NCBI GenBank assembly: GCA_947846985.1 | Contig: CANTUZ010000003.1 | Location: forward strand, 95,446,674-95,510,673 | Direction: 5' to 3' | DNA from: Fratercula arctica | Taxonomy: Eukaryota; Chordata; Aves; Charadriiformes; Alcidae | Length of the DNA: 64,000 nucleotides | Shown: piece by piece, positions 1 to 11,720 of the stretch | How the letters are laid out: each line of letters opens with the position of its first letter | Position numbering within the stretch: position 1 is the first letter of the stretch | The notes under the pieces: generated by a model | Database searches by the model: none | What the model saw: only the letters and a program-made list of their open reading frames with translations | What the model was told of the DNA's origin: nothing | Translations under genes and position numbers: made by a program

Positions 1-510
1 TTCAGTTTTGGGCCCCTCACTACAGGAGGGACATGGAGGTGCTGGAGTGGGTCCAGAGAAGGGCAACAGAGCTGGTGAGGGGTTTGGAGTACAAGCCTTA
101 TGAGGAGCAACTGAAGGAGCTGGGGTTGTTTAGCCTGGAGAAAAGGAGGCTGAGGGGAGATCTTATCGCACTCGACAGCTACCTGAAAGGAGGGTGTAGT
201 GAGGTGGGGGTCAATCTCTTCTCCCAAGTAACAGGTGATAGGACAAGAGGAAATGGCCTCAGGTTGCATCAGGGGAGATTTGGATTGGATATAAGGAAAA
301 ATTTCTACAGTGAAAGGCTTATCAAACACTGGAACAGGCTGCCCAGGGAAGTGGTTGAGGCACTATCCCTGGAGGTATTTAAAAGACGGGTAGATGTAGT
401 GCTGAGGGACATGGTTTAGTGATGGACTTGGCAGTGCTAGGTTAATGATTGGATTTGGTCATCTTAAAGGTCTCTTCCAACTAAAAAGATTCTATGATTC
501 TATTCTATGA
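1..510 (+). mobile_element. CR1 LINE, 3' part, cut by the window edge
   Basis: This is the 3' end of a chicken-repeat-1 (CR1) non-LTR retrotransposon. An open frame at 33-419 (128 codons) matches the C-terminal end of the CR1 reverse-transcriptase polyprotein as I know it: [13 protein letters not shown], [25 protein letters not shown] and [12 protein letters not shown] motifs are all present. After the stop comes a short 3' UTR with the usual 'ggtctcttccaact' segment and a tail of ATTCTATG-type repeats ending near 510. The copy begins before the window, so its full length is unknown. The open frame is only the tail of the ORF; the catalytic core is not in view, so it is a dead fragment. Confidence 0.93.
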
Positions 511-3500
511 ATACAACATTTTCTAAGAAACACAAAAATTGTATGCATTTTTTCATTAGCACGGGAACAAAAGAAAACAAATTAGCACAAAGACAGCTAG
601 ACTCGGAAAGGTGGCCTTCATTCTGCATATGCCTTTCCCTGAAACCTCCACAGACTGAGACTGGGCTTGTGGTGTGTGAAAGGACATTCAGGTGAGGATG
701 TCACCATGTCTTTCTGAGATCTTGGTGAATATTTGCCATAGTTACTTGTGAATTTTGCTGTTAAAAAGTAAATATAATCCTGAACATTTCAGCCATCATC
801 CAGATCAAATTTACATCAACCAAGTTTTTATCTATTAAGATGATATATATATCTTCCTGTCCTGGATACATAGTATACAACTTCAACACTTTCTAGCTAT
901 CCGAAAACACAATTTATGATTTAAGTCTATTTGATATTTTGTGGGAAGAGATAACTTTGGAGGAAATACTCTGATTAAAATTCTTGAGCAACTCAGTATA
1001 TGTCATAAATTAAAACAACAGTGCTAGAAGCAGAGAATCTTGTAATTAAGCATGTTTTTAATTTACATGTGGCTAAATCGGCCTTTGAAATTTGAAATAT
1101 CACACAAACTAAAGATGATTTTTTTAAAAAAATGAGCCTATTCATTCAAATACTTACAGTGTGTACATATACCCCCATACAGCTAATATGGACCTTTTTA
1201 GAAATGTAGTAGTATTTTTTCAAACCCAAAGCTGATATATTGCATTGTTAGTAGCAGATAAACATATCATTTTTTTCCCTTTCAGTTCTCCAAGTACTTG
1301 TATTCACCTCCATTTCTTTATTGCCTTGAAATGTGAAACATTACAGATGCGCCAGCATAACATGCACTCAGTTATCTTTTCCCTTACTGTGCTGCCAGGA
1401 TTCTGATTTGCAAATTATCAGATACATCTTCTTTCTCGTCAAAATGTCTTTTACCTTATTATGTACTGCACAACCATCTGTCACGCTGACAGTATTAATA
1501 TGTGCTGTTCCTATTAGATAGTCTCCATTGTTTAAAGTGAGTGATTTTTCTGCTTAAACTAAATTTTTGCAGCAGGACTGGAGTGCTCTGGAGTGTGGAG
1601 ATGTGTGCTTTTTTGTTCCATTATATTTTTCTTCTTGTTGCTCATTGTTTACAGCTCACATGACAAACATTTTAGCTTCACTCTGAACCAATGCCCTACT
1701 TTACTTGGGGAACATAGATTATAAAAGCTGGAGTTGTGCTGCATTTAAATGAACCAGGCAGGCCTACAGCAAAACTCAGTGAAAAATTTGGTCTCCCCCT
1801 GCTATAGTACTCTGTGACTTGAGTTATCCCCACAGAAATGGTACATATTGCCTCAAGTACTACAGCTTAATCCTGCTTCTATACAAGTCAGTGCCTACTT
1901 TTCCATTCACTTAGCAGGGCATAGTCAAGCCTTACATTGTAAATGTGACTATAAAAAAAAATGCTGTTTGACAGTCTAATCTTCAGATACAAATTCATTT
2001 ATGTATAGGATAAGAAGTTTATAATAAGACAATCTTTACAATCAGGATTATTTTACACACAGAAGTAAATCAATGGTTTACTGCTTGCCTGTCCTTTCAG
2101 TTACTATGGTTCATATCTGATGGTTGTTTTTTTTTTCTTTCCTACAAACAGAACTCAGATTTAATTTAGTAGAAAATGTAGTATTAAACCCCCTTTTTTT
2201 ACCTTTATGAAATATATTGCTCATAACTGATACATCTTCTGGAGATACCTCATTTTTGCAGCTTAATTATTTTAAAATGCTTTTCAGTTTTTACGTGACA
2301 TCTCAGTGATTCATTCTCTCCCTAGGTATGTAATAGCTATTACCAACTTGTTATTTATTCAGAACATTGTCCTATATTATTCTCTGATGAGATTGAGGCC
2401 AGATTTTAGACCTAGTGGCAGGTGAAAGAATCATTCTCTCAGATTACTCCTTGTAACTTTAACCTTATGTAACTTTTTATGGTATTTCCCTAAAAAGCAC
2501 TGCAGCTTTCATCAGCCAGCCAGCAACCTGTGTGGATATCAATGTCAAATTATTTAACGTCAATAATTTTGTTAAAGACAGTCTCTATTTTCCTTCTTAC
2601 TGCAACTGAAACAAAAAGAACCAAATGGGAAGACAAAAACAAAGAAAGAAAAAATTCTGCAAGATACCACGGGCAGAAAGCCCACAAGAGATAGACCATT
2701 TTTTAGTATACATCTTTTGGCTTCATAAAAGCCAACAGAAGTTGACTTATACCTTATACTTCTGATAGTCTGTCTCATGATCATTTTTGTTCCTGGTCAT
2801 GTCTGCAATATGCTGTCAGTGCTGTACCTGGAAGAAATAAGTTTTAAGTACATGCTGTCTTTTACAAAATCTTGATCTTACCCGATGGCTGTTTCTAGAG
2901 ACTTTACGATATTTTTTCTAAAATTTCTAGTGTGCATATAAAATAAGCATCTTGTACAGAATTTTTTCATATCTTAAAGTACAGGAAAAAAATTATCATT
3001 GGGTTATTGCTTTCAATAGAACCACCACATGTTTCTTCGTAAAGATAAGGCTAAGCATTTGAATGATAACCTCTACATTTTCATTCTTTTTATGATCAGT
3101 TTCTAGAGAAGTTCTCTGAACCAACTGATGTATCTTCTGGTTTTTAAATCTTTATTTGCCAGCTTCTAATCTATGGTTGAACGGATAACTCAGTTTTCAT
3201 TAAAAAAAACAATTTAAACAACCATTTGGCACTATCGTAGATTTCAAGTGAAGCTTTATGCTCCATAGTGTTTATCTTGGTTGAATCAGTTTCAGACTTT
3301 AAACTGATATTCAGCCTTTCATATCTGCATGACAAATGTGAATCACATCAGCCCTCTATTGGTTCAAATCTCCTTATCTTGTATATTATCTCAGAAAACC
3401 CCTTTAGAAGTTCAAAGTGACTATCTGGGTTTCGGGATTGCATGGATTCATGCTGATTAAGATTCTGAGTAATAGCATTTCATAACCTGGAGCCTTCAAA

Positions 3501-3713
3501 GTGTACAGTTCATCTTCTTACAGTGCATTTACCTCCCTGGGTTAAATTTGAAATTGTAGCAGTTGTATTTTACCTGTAACTTGGTTTTTATTAGCTACAA
3601 TGAATTGTTCTTTTTTTTTTCTTGAGTTGTAATAGCTAAATTAGTTGTATTATTTCTTGTAGACTGATTCTGTTTTTCACCGTACAGACACCAGTTTCTT
3701 CTCTGTAGTGGTT
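511..3713. other. AT-rich non-coding DNA, no gene seen
   Basis: About 3.2 kb of AT-rich sequence with short homopolymer tracts. The open frames here (at most about 70 codons, on both strands) show no domain, no splice-bounded coding bias and no recognised repeat. If the EYS call downstream is right, this is intronic or flanking sequence of that gene. Confidence 0.6.
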
Positions 3714-4362
3714 TCACAGAATCACAGAATGGTTGAGGTTGGAAGGGACGTCTGGAAGTCATCTTGTCCAAGTGCCCTGCTCAAGCAGTGTCACCTAGAG
3801 CTGGGTGCCGGAACTGTGTCCAGATGAGTGTGGAATATCTCCACGGATGGAGACTCCACAGCTTCTGTGGGCAACCTGTGCCAGCGCTCAGTAACCGCCC
3901 AATGAAATAGTGTTACCACATGTTCAGACAGAATCACTTGTCTGAACATGTGGTACAGCCATTGCCTCTGGTCCTGTCACCAGTCACCACTGGAAAGAGC
4001 CTGGCTCTGTCCTCTATGCATCCTCCCTTCAGGTATTTATATGCATTGATGAAAGTCCCCCTAAGCCTTGTCTTATCCAGACTGGACAGCCCCAGATGTC
4101 TCAGCCTTTCCTCCTAGGAGAGATGCTCCAGTCGCTTCATCATCTTTGTGGCCCTTTATGGCACTCTGTGCAGTATGTCCACATCTCACTTGTACTGGAA
4201 AGCCCAGAACAGGACGCAGCACTCCAGGTGTGGCCTCATCAATGCTGAGTAGAGGATAAGGATTACCTCCCTTGACCTGCTGGCAAAGCTCCTCCAAATG
4301 CAGCCCAGCATACTGTTAGTATTCTTTGCTGCAAGGGCACATTTGCTGACTCGTGGTTTCAA
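3714..4362 (-). mobile_element. CR1 LINE fragment, minus strand
   Basis: The + strand begins with the reverse complement of the CR1 3' tail (cacagaatcacagaatgg) and runs through the 3' UTR into the antisense of the RT C-terminal region. The minus strand reads VSKCALAAKNTNSMLGCI and SRSREVILILYSALMRPH, which are CR1 ORF2 motifs. The copy is 5'-truncated and its frame is broken several times. It carries a perfect inverted repeat at 3914-3955 that replaces part of the normal CR1 sequence (see separate entry). Confidence 0.92.
3914..3955. repeat. Perfect 17-bp inverted repeat (hairpin) inside CR1
   Basis: The left arm 3914-3930 (taccacatgttcagaca) and right arm 3939-3955 (tgtctgaacatgtggta) are exact reverse complements, separated by 8 bases. 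The left arm resembles normal CR1 sequence. The right arm sits where other CR1 copies carry an unrelated stretch, which suggests a local templated copy. Confidence 0.95.
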
Positions 4363-7300
4363 GATTACGTTTTTAAAAATGAAATTACGGTAGGGTTCAG
4401 TAAAATTTCTATGCATGAATAAAAATAGGGTGTTTGGTTGTGGATTTTTGCTCAAGAAAGACTTTTTTATCAAAAGGTTGAGGTAAATAACCGTATCTTT
4501 AGAAAATGAGCTAGATTTGTCATCTATGTATTCTGTAAGTTAGAAAGGATTCGGTTCTTTACACTGGAATCACTTTTCAGTCTCCGGGCTCAGTGGCACT
4601 TGCTATGAGTCAGTAGGAAAAACTACTCTCAAATACTGAGTATCCACGATCAAGCCAGTGAGAATAATCTGCACGAGCGCTGATGTGAGGGGGATTTATT
4701 TTTTTTTCATGGGAATTCAAATACACTATGTAACTATATAGTGACCTGACTGCAGTACAGCGGGATTAAAAGCAGCGTTCTTTTTCTATGCTACTCATGT
4801 TCTTTACACCATTTTAAGTCACTGCCTGTATTTGTTTGTTTTGGTTTTTTAAATCTGTTTGTTTTATTTTGTTTTGTTTTTTAATTAAAAGTCAGTTTCT
4901 CTTACTTGTCATGCTGAAGTATTTACCAGTATCAATATTCCAAATAGATATGGCAGTGACTTGTTAGCCCTGTCTGTAGGCTGTGAAGTCATACAGCCAT
5001 TTAGAATGGGCATAAAGACCTCCAGATACAACGTACTAACAAACCATAAAATTTAACTTCTCAGCCAACTGACAGTGGATGTCAGTGCATCCTGGAGAAC
5101 ATCCAAGAGAACAACATTTCATAAAAGCTCCCGCTGAGATGTCTACCTGGCCAAACACCAGGAACATATGGAACGATACATATAACCTCAACTGCAGTTC
5201 CATCACCTACAACTGTTTCAGCAAAATCTAGTTTATGTCTGACTGATCTCACATTACAACAGCCTTTTCTGAACTCTAGCAAGCATTGTACAGAGCTGCA
5301 TAAAGAAAAAGATTCTGCTCAATCTCTACTTCTTTTGGACTATGAAATCCTGAGACGGGTGAGAGATGTCTTTGTGCTTGTCTGGCCCGCCATTAAGTTT
5401 TTCTGCAGCTTCTTGGTTCAGCACCGCTGGCAATTGAGACGTGTTGGAATATTTTATTTAGAAGGGAAGAGCAACTGAATTCTATAAAGAAAAACACTGT
5501 TGTATAATTGCAGAAACATTGTTTTTCTCAAACATATATTGGACTTGGAGATTTTGTGGTGTAGAAGAACCATTGAATATGCTGCTATTATTTCAGTGTC
5601 ATGGGGATGTTCCTAGAGGGATATCAACAGAAAGGGAATAAGTTTGTCCTGTCTTCAGTTAACCTGCGCTTCCTGAAGAAAGCATCCAGGTGTATAAAAG
5701 CATATAGGAGAGTATGCTGAAATTACAGTTTTAGTATACAAAATGTAAAAATATGAAGTTTTAAACAGGAAAGTGGTAATCAGAAATGAGTGAATTATTT
5801 AGCTGTTAACTTGAAATACTTTGGAGAAATTACAGGAAAAAAAGTAAGTTCTTTTTAATGTTATGTATAACAAAAATATAACTGTACAAAGAATCTGTCA
5901 GGTTATATATTTGCATTTATTTTGGTTTCCTGTAGACTCAACTCTAGGAAAGAAAGCATGTCTCCCAAAAACAGTAAATAAATGTAAAAACCCTTATTCT
6001 TTAGTGTCTGGTGAGGTTAGGGCTCATAAAAGTCTGTCTGACAAGACACAATATATTGTATTAGAAAATATATTTTTTAGAGACCTTTCAAAGTAATACA
6101 AATTTATTTTAACACAATTTTATCTCATTTGTTGCTTTATTTTTATTTGTCTTTCTGTGCAAAAGGCCTAGTCTTGGATTATGGACTACCTGGTAAATGA
6201 GGTCTGCTCTCTGTCTCTTCCTGTGAGGACTTTCTACGGTGTTGTATTATTGCTAAATCCTATTACTCATATAGGCAGCTAAGGAAGAAGACCAAACCTG
6301 TTTTTTAGACTCTATTTAAGACCAATATAGTTGAACCTAATGGATAAAATGTGTATTACATTGGTGAGTTGCTGAGAAATAGTTCTAGATACTGCTCATT
6401 CATTCTAGCTGTATTTCATTAACCCTTCTCAACTAACTGGTTGAGTCAGGTAGGAGGAATGATGTTTACATTTGCATATGCAGGTGCCAATTATAGTCAA
6501 ACAGAGAAAAATCAATACATTCTATTTTAAAATATTACCTTTGGTCCAGTCAAACTATTATGTGAAAGAAGCTTTCAAATTTTCGACTGACATGTTTATA
6601 CACTTTGTTGTAGGATCGATAAAGATGAGACAGTCTTTTGTAGCTTATCTTTGAAGATTTTTCTGTGATGATGCAACAAAACTAAGCATGGATACCATGT
6701 GGATGTTTTCTGGCATATAAAACCATTGGCTATTTAAGCAAAGTAAGATGGTGAGCCATTCACACCGCACAGTTCTATAATTCTCAAAGTGAACTATATG
6801 CTTCCTGAGGGTGATTCAGAGCACCTGATTTGGTAACACTGGGTTGCCCCCTAGATACTTAATAGAATGGGACTTTAAAACCCCATTTGGTATGTGTACT
6901 TTCAAAGAAAATATTCTAAAGGCATCAATACTTTAAAAGCCAGAAGAAAGGAAAATAGAAAACATAGAGGCTGATGACAAAAATACACAAGCTAAAACAG
7001 TGGCTTAAAAGTATACAGACAAAAAAAAAAAAAAAGATGCAAAGCGATTGTGATTTTGGATGGAAATTGAGAAAATTCCATTTTCAAGCTATGACAAAAA
7101 AAAAAAAAAAAAAAGTCAGTCTGTTGTGAATATTTTTGGGCTTCCAAGATTTTGACGTTAATTCTCTGAGAGTAGACTAGTCATTGGTAGAGACTTAGAG
7201 CTGGGGTTTGCCGCGTTGTAAGTACGTTTTACCTAAAAATCAGGGAGGTGGCATATTAGAGCTGCTGTTACTCTAGTCGAAGACCTACTTGTTTGAGGAA

Positions 7301-9044
7301 GACCCCATAGGATAATTCTTTGGATATAGACCTTCTTTTCAAAAGTAAAGTGGCAAAAAGTAGATATAGGAAGCCTTAAGACTGAGTCTTTAGAGCATTA
7401 TTTGGTGGTTCAAATGCAAGTTCATCTATAAGGATTTACACTTCAGTCTATGGTCAGGCCGTTTCTCAGATCACTCACTGAAAGACAAACCATACTATAG
7501 TGTAACCTGGGGTCTGGGAAGCAGTTGAGTATAAGGGCCACAATGACAAGTTTTCTTTTCCTACTTGCTCTCCCTTGACATCCCTGTCAAATTACAAAAG
7601 GAACTAAGAGTTCCATTATTTTGCTCAGCCATTAAATGTAAATTGTGATTCAGCAATTTTAGGTCATTGATTGCTGTTCTCATAGTCTTGTTATTACCGA
7701 TGCCCTCAGATTCCTTAATTATGTCAGCAAATACTTGTACTAATTTTGATTTTTCCAGATTAGAATATTTTTTTTTTTTACTTTTTTAAAAAAAATATTA
7801 TTATTAAATATAGGAACCTGAGTTCCATACAGCTTTTCCTTGGAAAATACAGATCTGTATTTAAGGGTCAGTTTTCTAGGAAATTATTTAAATGTTTAGG
7901 CACATTTCTCCAACAGCACATTCATCCAGAACCAGCATCTTTGGTTTCAGAAAAATAATGTCTGGCGGAAGATGGAAGGTAGCTATGTGGAGCAACCTAT
8001 TGTCTTTTGCTAAGCATCTTGCATCTGGCATGACAGCCCTGACAATGAAATGCCAAGTTGGTTGCCAAATCCTAGACACAAGATTTTTCACCTGCAATTC
8101 ATCTGTTCTACCTATTTAGAAATCACTGAGCTGAGATTTTCACTGATACAGAAAAATAAAAAGAATAACAAAAACCACCCAAAACAATTCTTCACACTAA
8201 AATAGAAAGGTTCTTAAATGTTCTGTTCAGTCAGTCACAAACCCACTTTTTTTCTCACATTTTGGCCTTTAAATTAGAAAGGAGACTAACAAAGAGGATT
8301 AAGGCATTAATTAAAACATCTGCACACAAAAACATAGTTATTGCAGGATGAATAATTTAAAAAGAAGACCTTAGAAGTTTCTTGTTTGCCAGGGAGACAA
8401 TTCATTCTTCCATGGACGAGTTACCTTTCACAGGCACCTGCTGGGAACAAGAAGAAAGGGATAATGAATAAAAGAAGCATAAATCACAAAGAATAATCCA
8501 GATCAATGTAAAATTAAAAAATATATTAATATCAAAGAAATAAAGAATTTGGAATATATATTGAGGTAGAAAGTTGTGAAGCAAAAAAAAGTTACTGTCA
8601 GGGGAGCATCATGCCCTTACCTCCATTAGGAGCTGAGTAACTGACTATAATGAGCGATGGGCAAGGTGAACAAGAACTGAGCAACTGAGCACAGTGAGCT
8701 TTGGTACAAGCAGTGGTTCAACAAGTGACAGGAGAATGATACCTGAAACTGCTGGAAAGGTGATGAGAATGTGGGCTGATTCGATTGGTGGCCCACGCCA
8801 ACTTCTGGTTGTAAAATGCCACTGTACTAAGGACTGGGGGTAAATGTTACAGAAACATCCAACACTGCATAAAAGCAAAGGACTGAGGTGGAACTGAGCA
8901 TCCCCGAGAGCCCAAGAGAGAGGTCACATCAGGGACAGATTTACACTCAACAGCACACAGACGCACGCACGCACTGTTGCAGTTAACTGCAACCTGCTCC
9001 AGTTGCCACTCCAGTGACTTGGCACAGTCCAGCTTGAGGGAAAT
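4363..9044. other. AT-rich non-coding DNA, no gene seen
   Basis: No recognisable exon or RNA gene. Poly-A tracts lie near 7021 and 7096. A perfect 18-bp palindrome lies at 8976-8993, just after a short (ACGC)n run at 8961-8974. The 8600-9044 stretch is somewhat richer in GC and might be an older insertion adjoining the LTR that follows, but I could not identify it. Confidence 0.55.
8976..8993. repeat. 18-bp perfect palindrome
   Basis: gttgcagttaactgcaac equals its own reverse complement. The symmetry does not extend further on either side. Function unknown; it may be chance. Confidence 0.9.
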
Positions 9045-9568
9045 TTTATCCAACCAGTCTCGGTGTTGGACTGCTAATTGGAAGAACAAAAGTAAAAAAA
9101 AAAAAACAAAGCAAAACAAACAAACAAAAAAAACCCAACACAACAAAAAATGGGGGTCAAGATAAACACAGTTAAATAAATGAAGGTAAGAGACAAAAAC
9201 AAAAAAGCAATGCAAAGGCAATCATTCATCAACTCCCACCAGCAGACCGATGCCCAGGCAGTCTCTGAGCAACAGCTACGTGGGACAGACTGCCCCCACA
9301 AGTTTTTGTTGCTGAGCAAGATGTTATATGGCATGGAGTATCCATTTGGGCACCTCAGATCAGCTCTCCCAGTCTCCTGCCCACCCCCATCCTACTCACT
9401 GCAGGGGTGGGGTGGGAAAAAGAGAAAGCCTTGATGCTGCGCAAGCACTGTTCAGCAACAGCTAAAACATTGGTGTGTCATCAACACTCTTATAGTCACA
9501 GATGTGAAACATAGCTCCATATGAGTGCTATAAAGAAAATTAACTCCATGCCAGACAGAGCCAGTGCA
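9045..9568 (-). mobile_element. Avian endogenous-retrovirus LTR, degraded, minus strand
   Basis: Read on the minus strand, the sequence follows a widespread avian ERVL-type LTR as I remember it. It has a start with 'ggagttaattttctt', then 'gatgacacaccaatgtttt', then 'gttgctgaacagtgcttgcg', a GC-richer middle, and an A/T-rich end with 'aactgtgtttatcttgacc'. The terminal bases are diverged, so neither edge is exact. No retroviral coding sequence adjoins it, so it is probably a solo LTR or fragment. The long open frames of both strands here (for example 8847-9221) come from this repeat and its poly-A/C segment and are not genes. Confidence 0.75.
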
Positions 9569-9869
9569 TTCCCCCATCCTGTGATGGTTGCTAAATAAGG
9601 CAGACGTGTTCCTAATTAAACATAAGAAAGAGTTAAGATTTTTGGTTGTACCTACAGGCATATCATCAGGGAAAGACAAGTGAAAACACGGTCTAGTACT
9701 AAATAGGGCAGGGTGACTTTGGTGCCTACAAAAAGAACATCATTATGCTTGTATTTGAAGAAGAAGCATTCAGGGAACTACACTAAGTTTTCATGAAAGC
9801 TATTTTCAGATACAAAAGAATCAGGGTGATTGGAAGCAGCCAGTTTGTGCTTAGCACAGATAAATCATC

Positions 9870-10512
9870 TTTAAACAAGCTGATCGTCATCTGGGACCAG
9901 TTGCATCCCTGTGGGAGACCAGGTGATGTTGTTTACTTAGGCTTTAACAAGGTATTCAAAAGAGTTTCCCACAGCATCCTTGTAGACAAACTAAGGGGAC
10001 ATGAAACAGATGAGTAGACTATAAGATGTCTGGAAAACTTTCTTGATATCATCTCAGAAAGTAGTGTACAGTAGTTTGAATCCTCATTGGCAACTGTTAT
10101 AAATGGTGTTCCGCAGGATTTGACACTGAGGCTGATACTACTTAACACTTATCGAAGAGTCCTGGAAAATGGGAGAGAATATACCCTCAGTACATTTGAC
10201 AGTGATAACAAACTGAAGTGGGGAGAGCAGATGATAAGCTGGTAGACCTGAATGAGCCGGAGGAATGAGCCTGTGGAACCTCATGGGTTACAACAGAGAC
10301 AAATGCAAAGTCCTGCTGGTGGAACTGACTCCCTGCGTCAGTGCAGGCGAGGGACACAGTGGGTGAGGTGCAGCTCTGACAGATACGACTTGGGTGCCCT
10401 AAGCAACTTGGATCAGTTTTGATGTTATTCCTGTTTTGAGCAGAAGCCTGGACTGGGTGACCTCCAGAGGACCCCTCCAGCCTGAGATTTTTTCTGATTT
10501 TATTCTATGATT
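9870..10512 (+). mobile_element. Old, heavily mutated CR1 LINE
   Basis: The frame around 9900-10017 reads GDVVYLGFNKVFKRVSHSIL, a decayed form of the CR1 RT motif with the 'DFSKAFDTVSHKIL' pattern. Further pieces of RT (VINGVPQ; LSTFDSDNKL where FADDTKL is expected) follow in broken frames. The 3' end near 10440-10512 has the typical CR1 tail (gacctccagaggacccctccagcc, then tattctatga). There are internal deletions and stops. It is clearly older than the copy at 19655. Confidence 0.8.
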
Positions 10513-11009
10513 TATGTGCTTTAGACAAGCTTACACCAAATCTTTTCTTACTGCATTCTGAGGATGGCTTAGAAGAAAACTGTATGTCATTTGGTTAAAA
10601 GTCAAACAGGTAAAATGCAAAGATCAGTAGAAAAAAATTAAACAGTTCAGCAATCTCCAAAAGATGTCAATGTATCAAAATCTGTTTGGCTGTGCGTGGG
10701 TGCTTTTGAAACAATGGGCCCATAATCATACAGAAATTGCCTTCCATCAGAAATTACAATAAAGGTGCAAGTATCTTCAGATAAAGATGGAAATACTTGG
10801 TATTTTGTAGGTGGCTACATTTTAGTGGGCAAGCTAGACATAGCCTTTTTTCTCCCGAGTCACCACTAGCTGCTGTAGATTTAAAGGCCAATAGAGTTGA
10901 GATGTATCGATATACTATGCTGCTTTGGAAATTACTGTGATCAGGATAGCAAATCAGAGCCTAACACAAAGTTCTCTATAGCCTGTTCCTTCTGTATAGA
11001 GAAGAAGGG

Positions 11010-11010
<1 letters not shown>
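10513..11010. other. Non-coding, nothing recognised
   Basis: Short AT-rich stretch between an old CR1 and a GATA microsatellite. No coding or RNA feature seen. Confidence 0.5.

Positions 11011-11060
<50 letters not shown>
11011..11060. repeat. (GATA)n microsatellite
   Basis: About 12.5 uninterrupted GATA units. Purity over 50 bases suggests length polymorphism. Confidence 0.97.
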
Positions 11061-11061
<1 letters not shown>

Positions 11062-11277
11062 TTTATATGATGCCGATTGTGTCTCAAACACCTTCCTTTC
11101 TTTTAAAAATAAAAAATAAAAATTCAGTCCCCCTACACTGATATCAATGGATGCATGGCTTTTTAGATATCTGAATAAGTAGTTAAACATACCTATCAGG
11201 ATAAGAACAAACAAACATACAAAAGAACAAAATTTAAAGGTGGCTATGTTATCAGAAGTTCACATATAAATGAAAAC

Positions 11278-11720
11278 CACGAAGGGGCCAAGAGGATGAT
11301 CAGAGGGCTGGAGCACCTCTCCTAGGAAGACAGGCTGAGAGAGTTGGGGTTGTTCAGCCTGGAGAAGAGAAGACTCTAGGGAGACCCTATAGAAGCCTCC
11401 TGGTACTTAAAGGGGGCCTACGGGAAAGAAGGGGAGGGACTCTGTCAAGGAGTGTAGTGGGGTAACGGTTTTAAACTGCAAGAGGGGAGATTTAGATTAG
11501 ATATTAGGAAGACATTCTTCACTGTCAAGGTGATGAGACACTGGAACAGGTTGCCCAGAGAAGCTGTGGATGCCCCATCCCTGGAAGTGTTCAAGGCCAG
11601 GCTGGATGGGACTCTGAGCAGCCTGGTCTAGTGGGAGGTGTCCCTGCCCATGGCAAGGGGGTTGGAACTAGATGATCTTTAAGGTCCCTTCCAACCCAAA
11701 CCACTCTGTGATTCTATGAA
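11278..11720 (+). mobile_element. CR1 LINE, 3' end only
   Basis: Begins with 'ccaagaggatgatcagaggg' and continues through the last part of CR1 ORF2 (antique [12 protein letters not shown] and [24 protein letters not shown] reading in broken frames), the short 3' UTR and the tail 'gtgattctatga'. 5'-truncated and non-coding. Confidence 0.93.

Noticed and set aside
8847..9221. 124-codon minus-strand frame rich in F, L and V, like a membrane protein
   Set aside because: It is the antisense reading of an A/C-rich run and LTR sequence.
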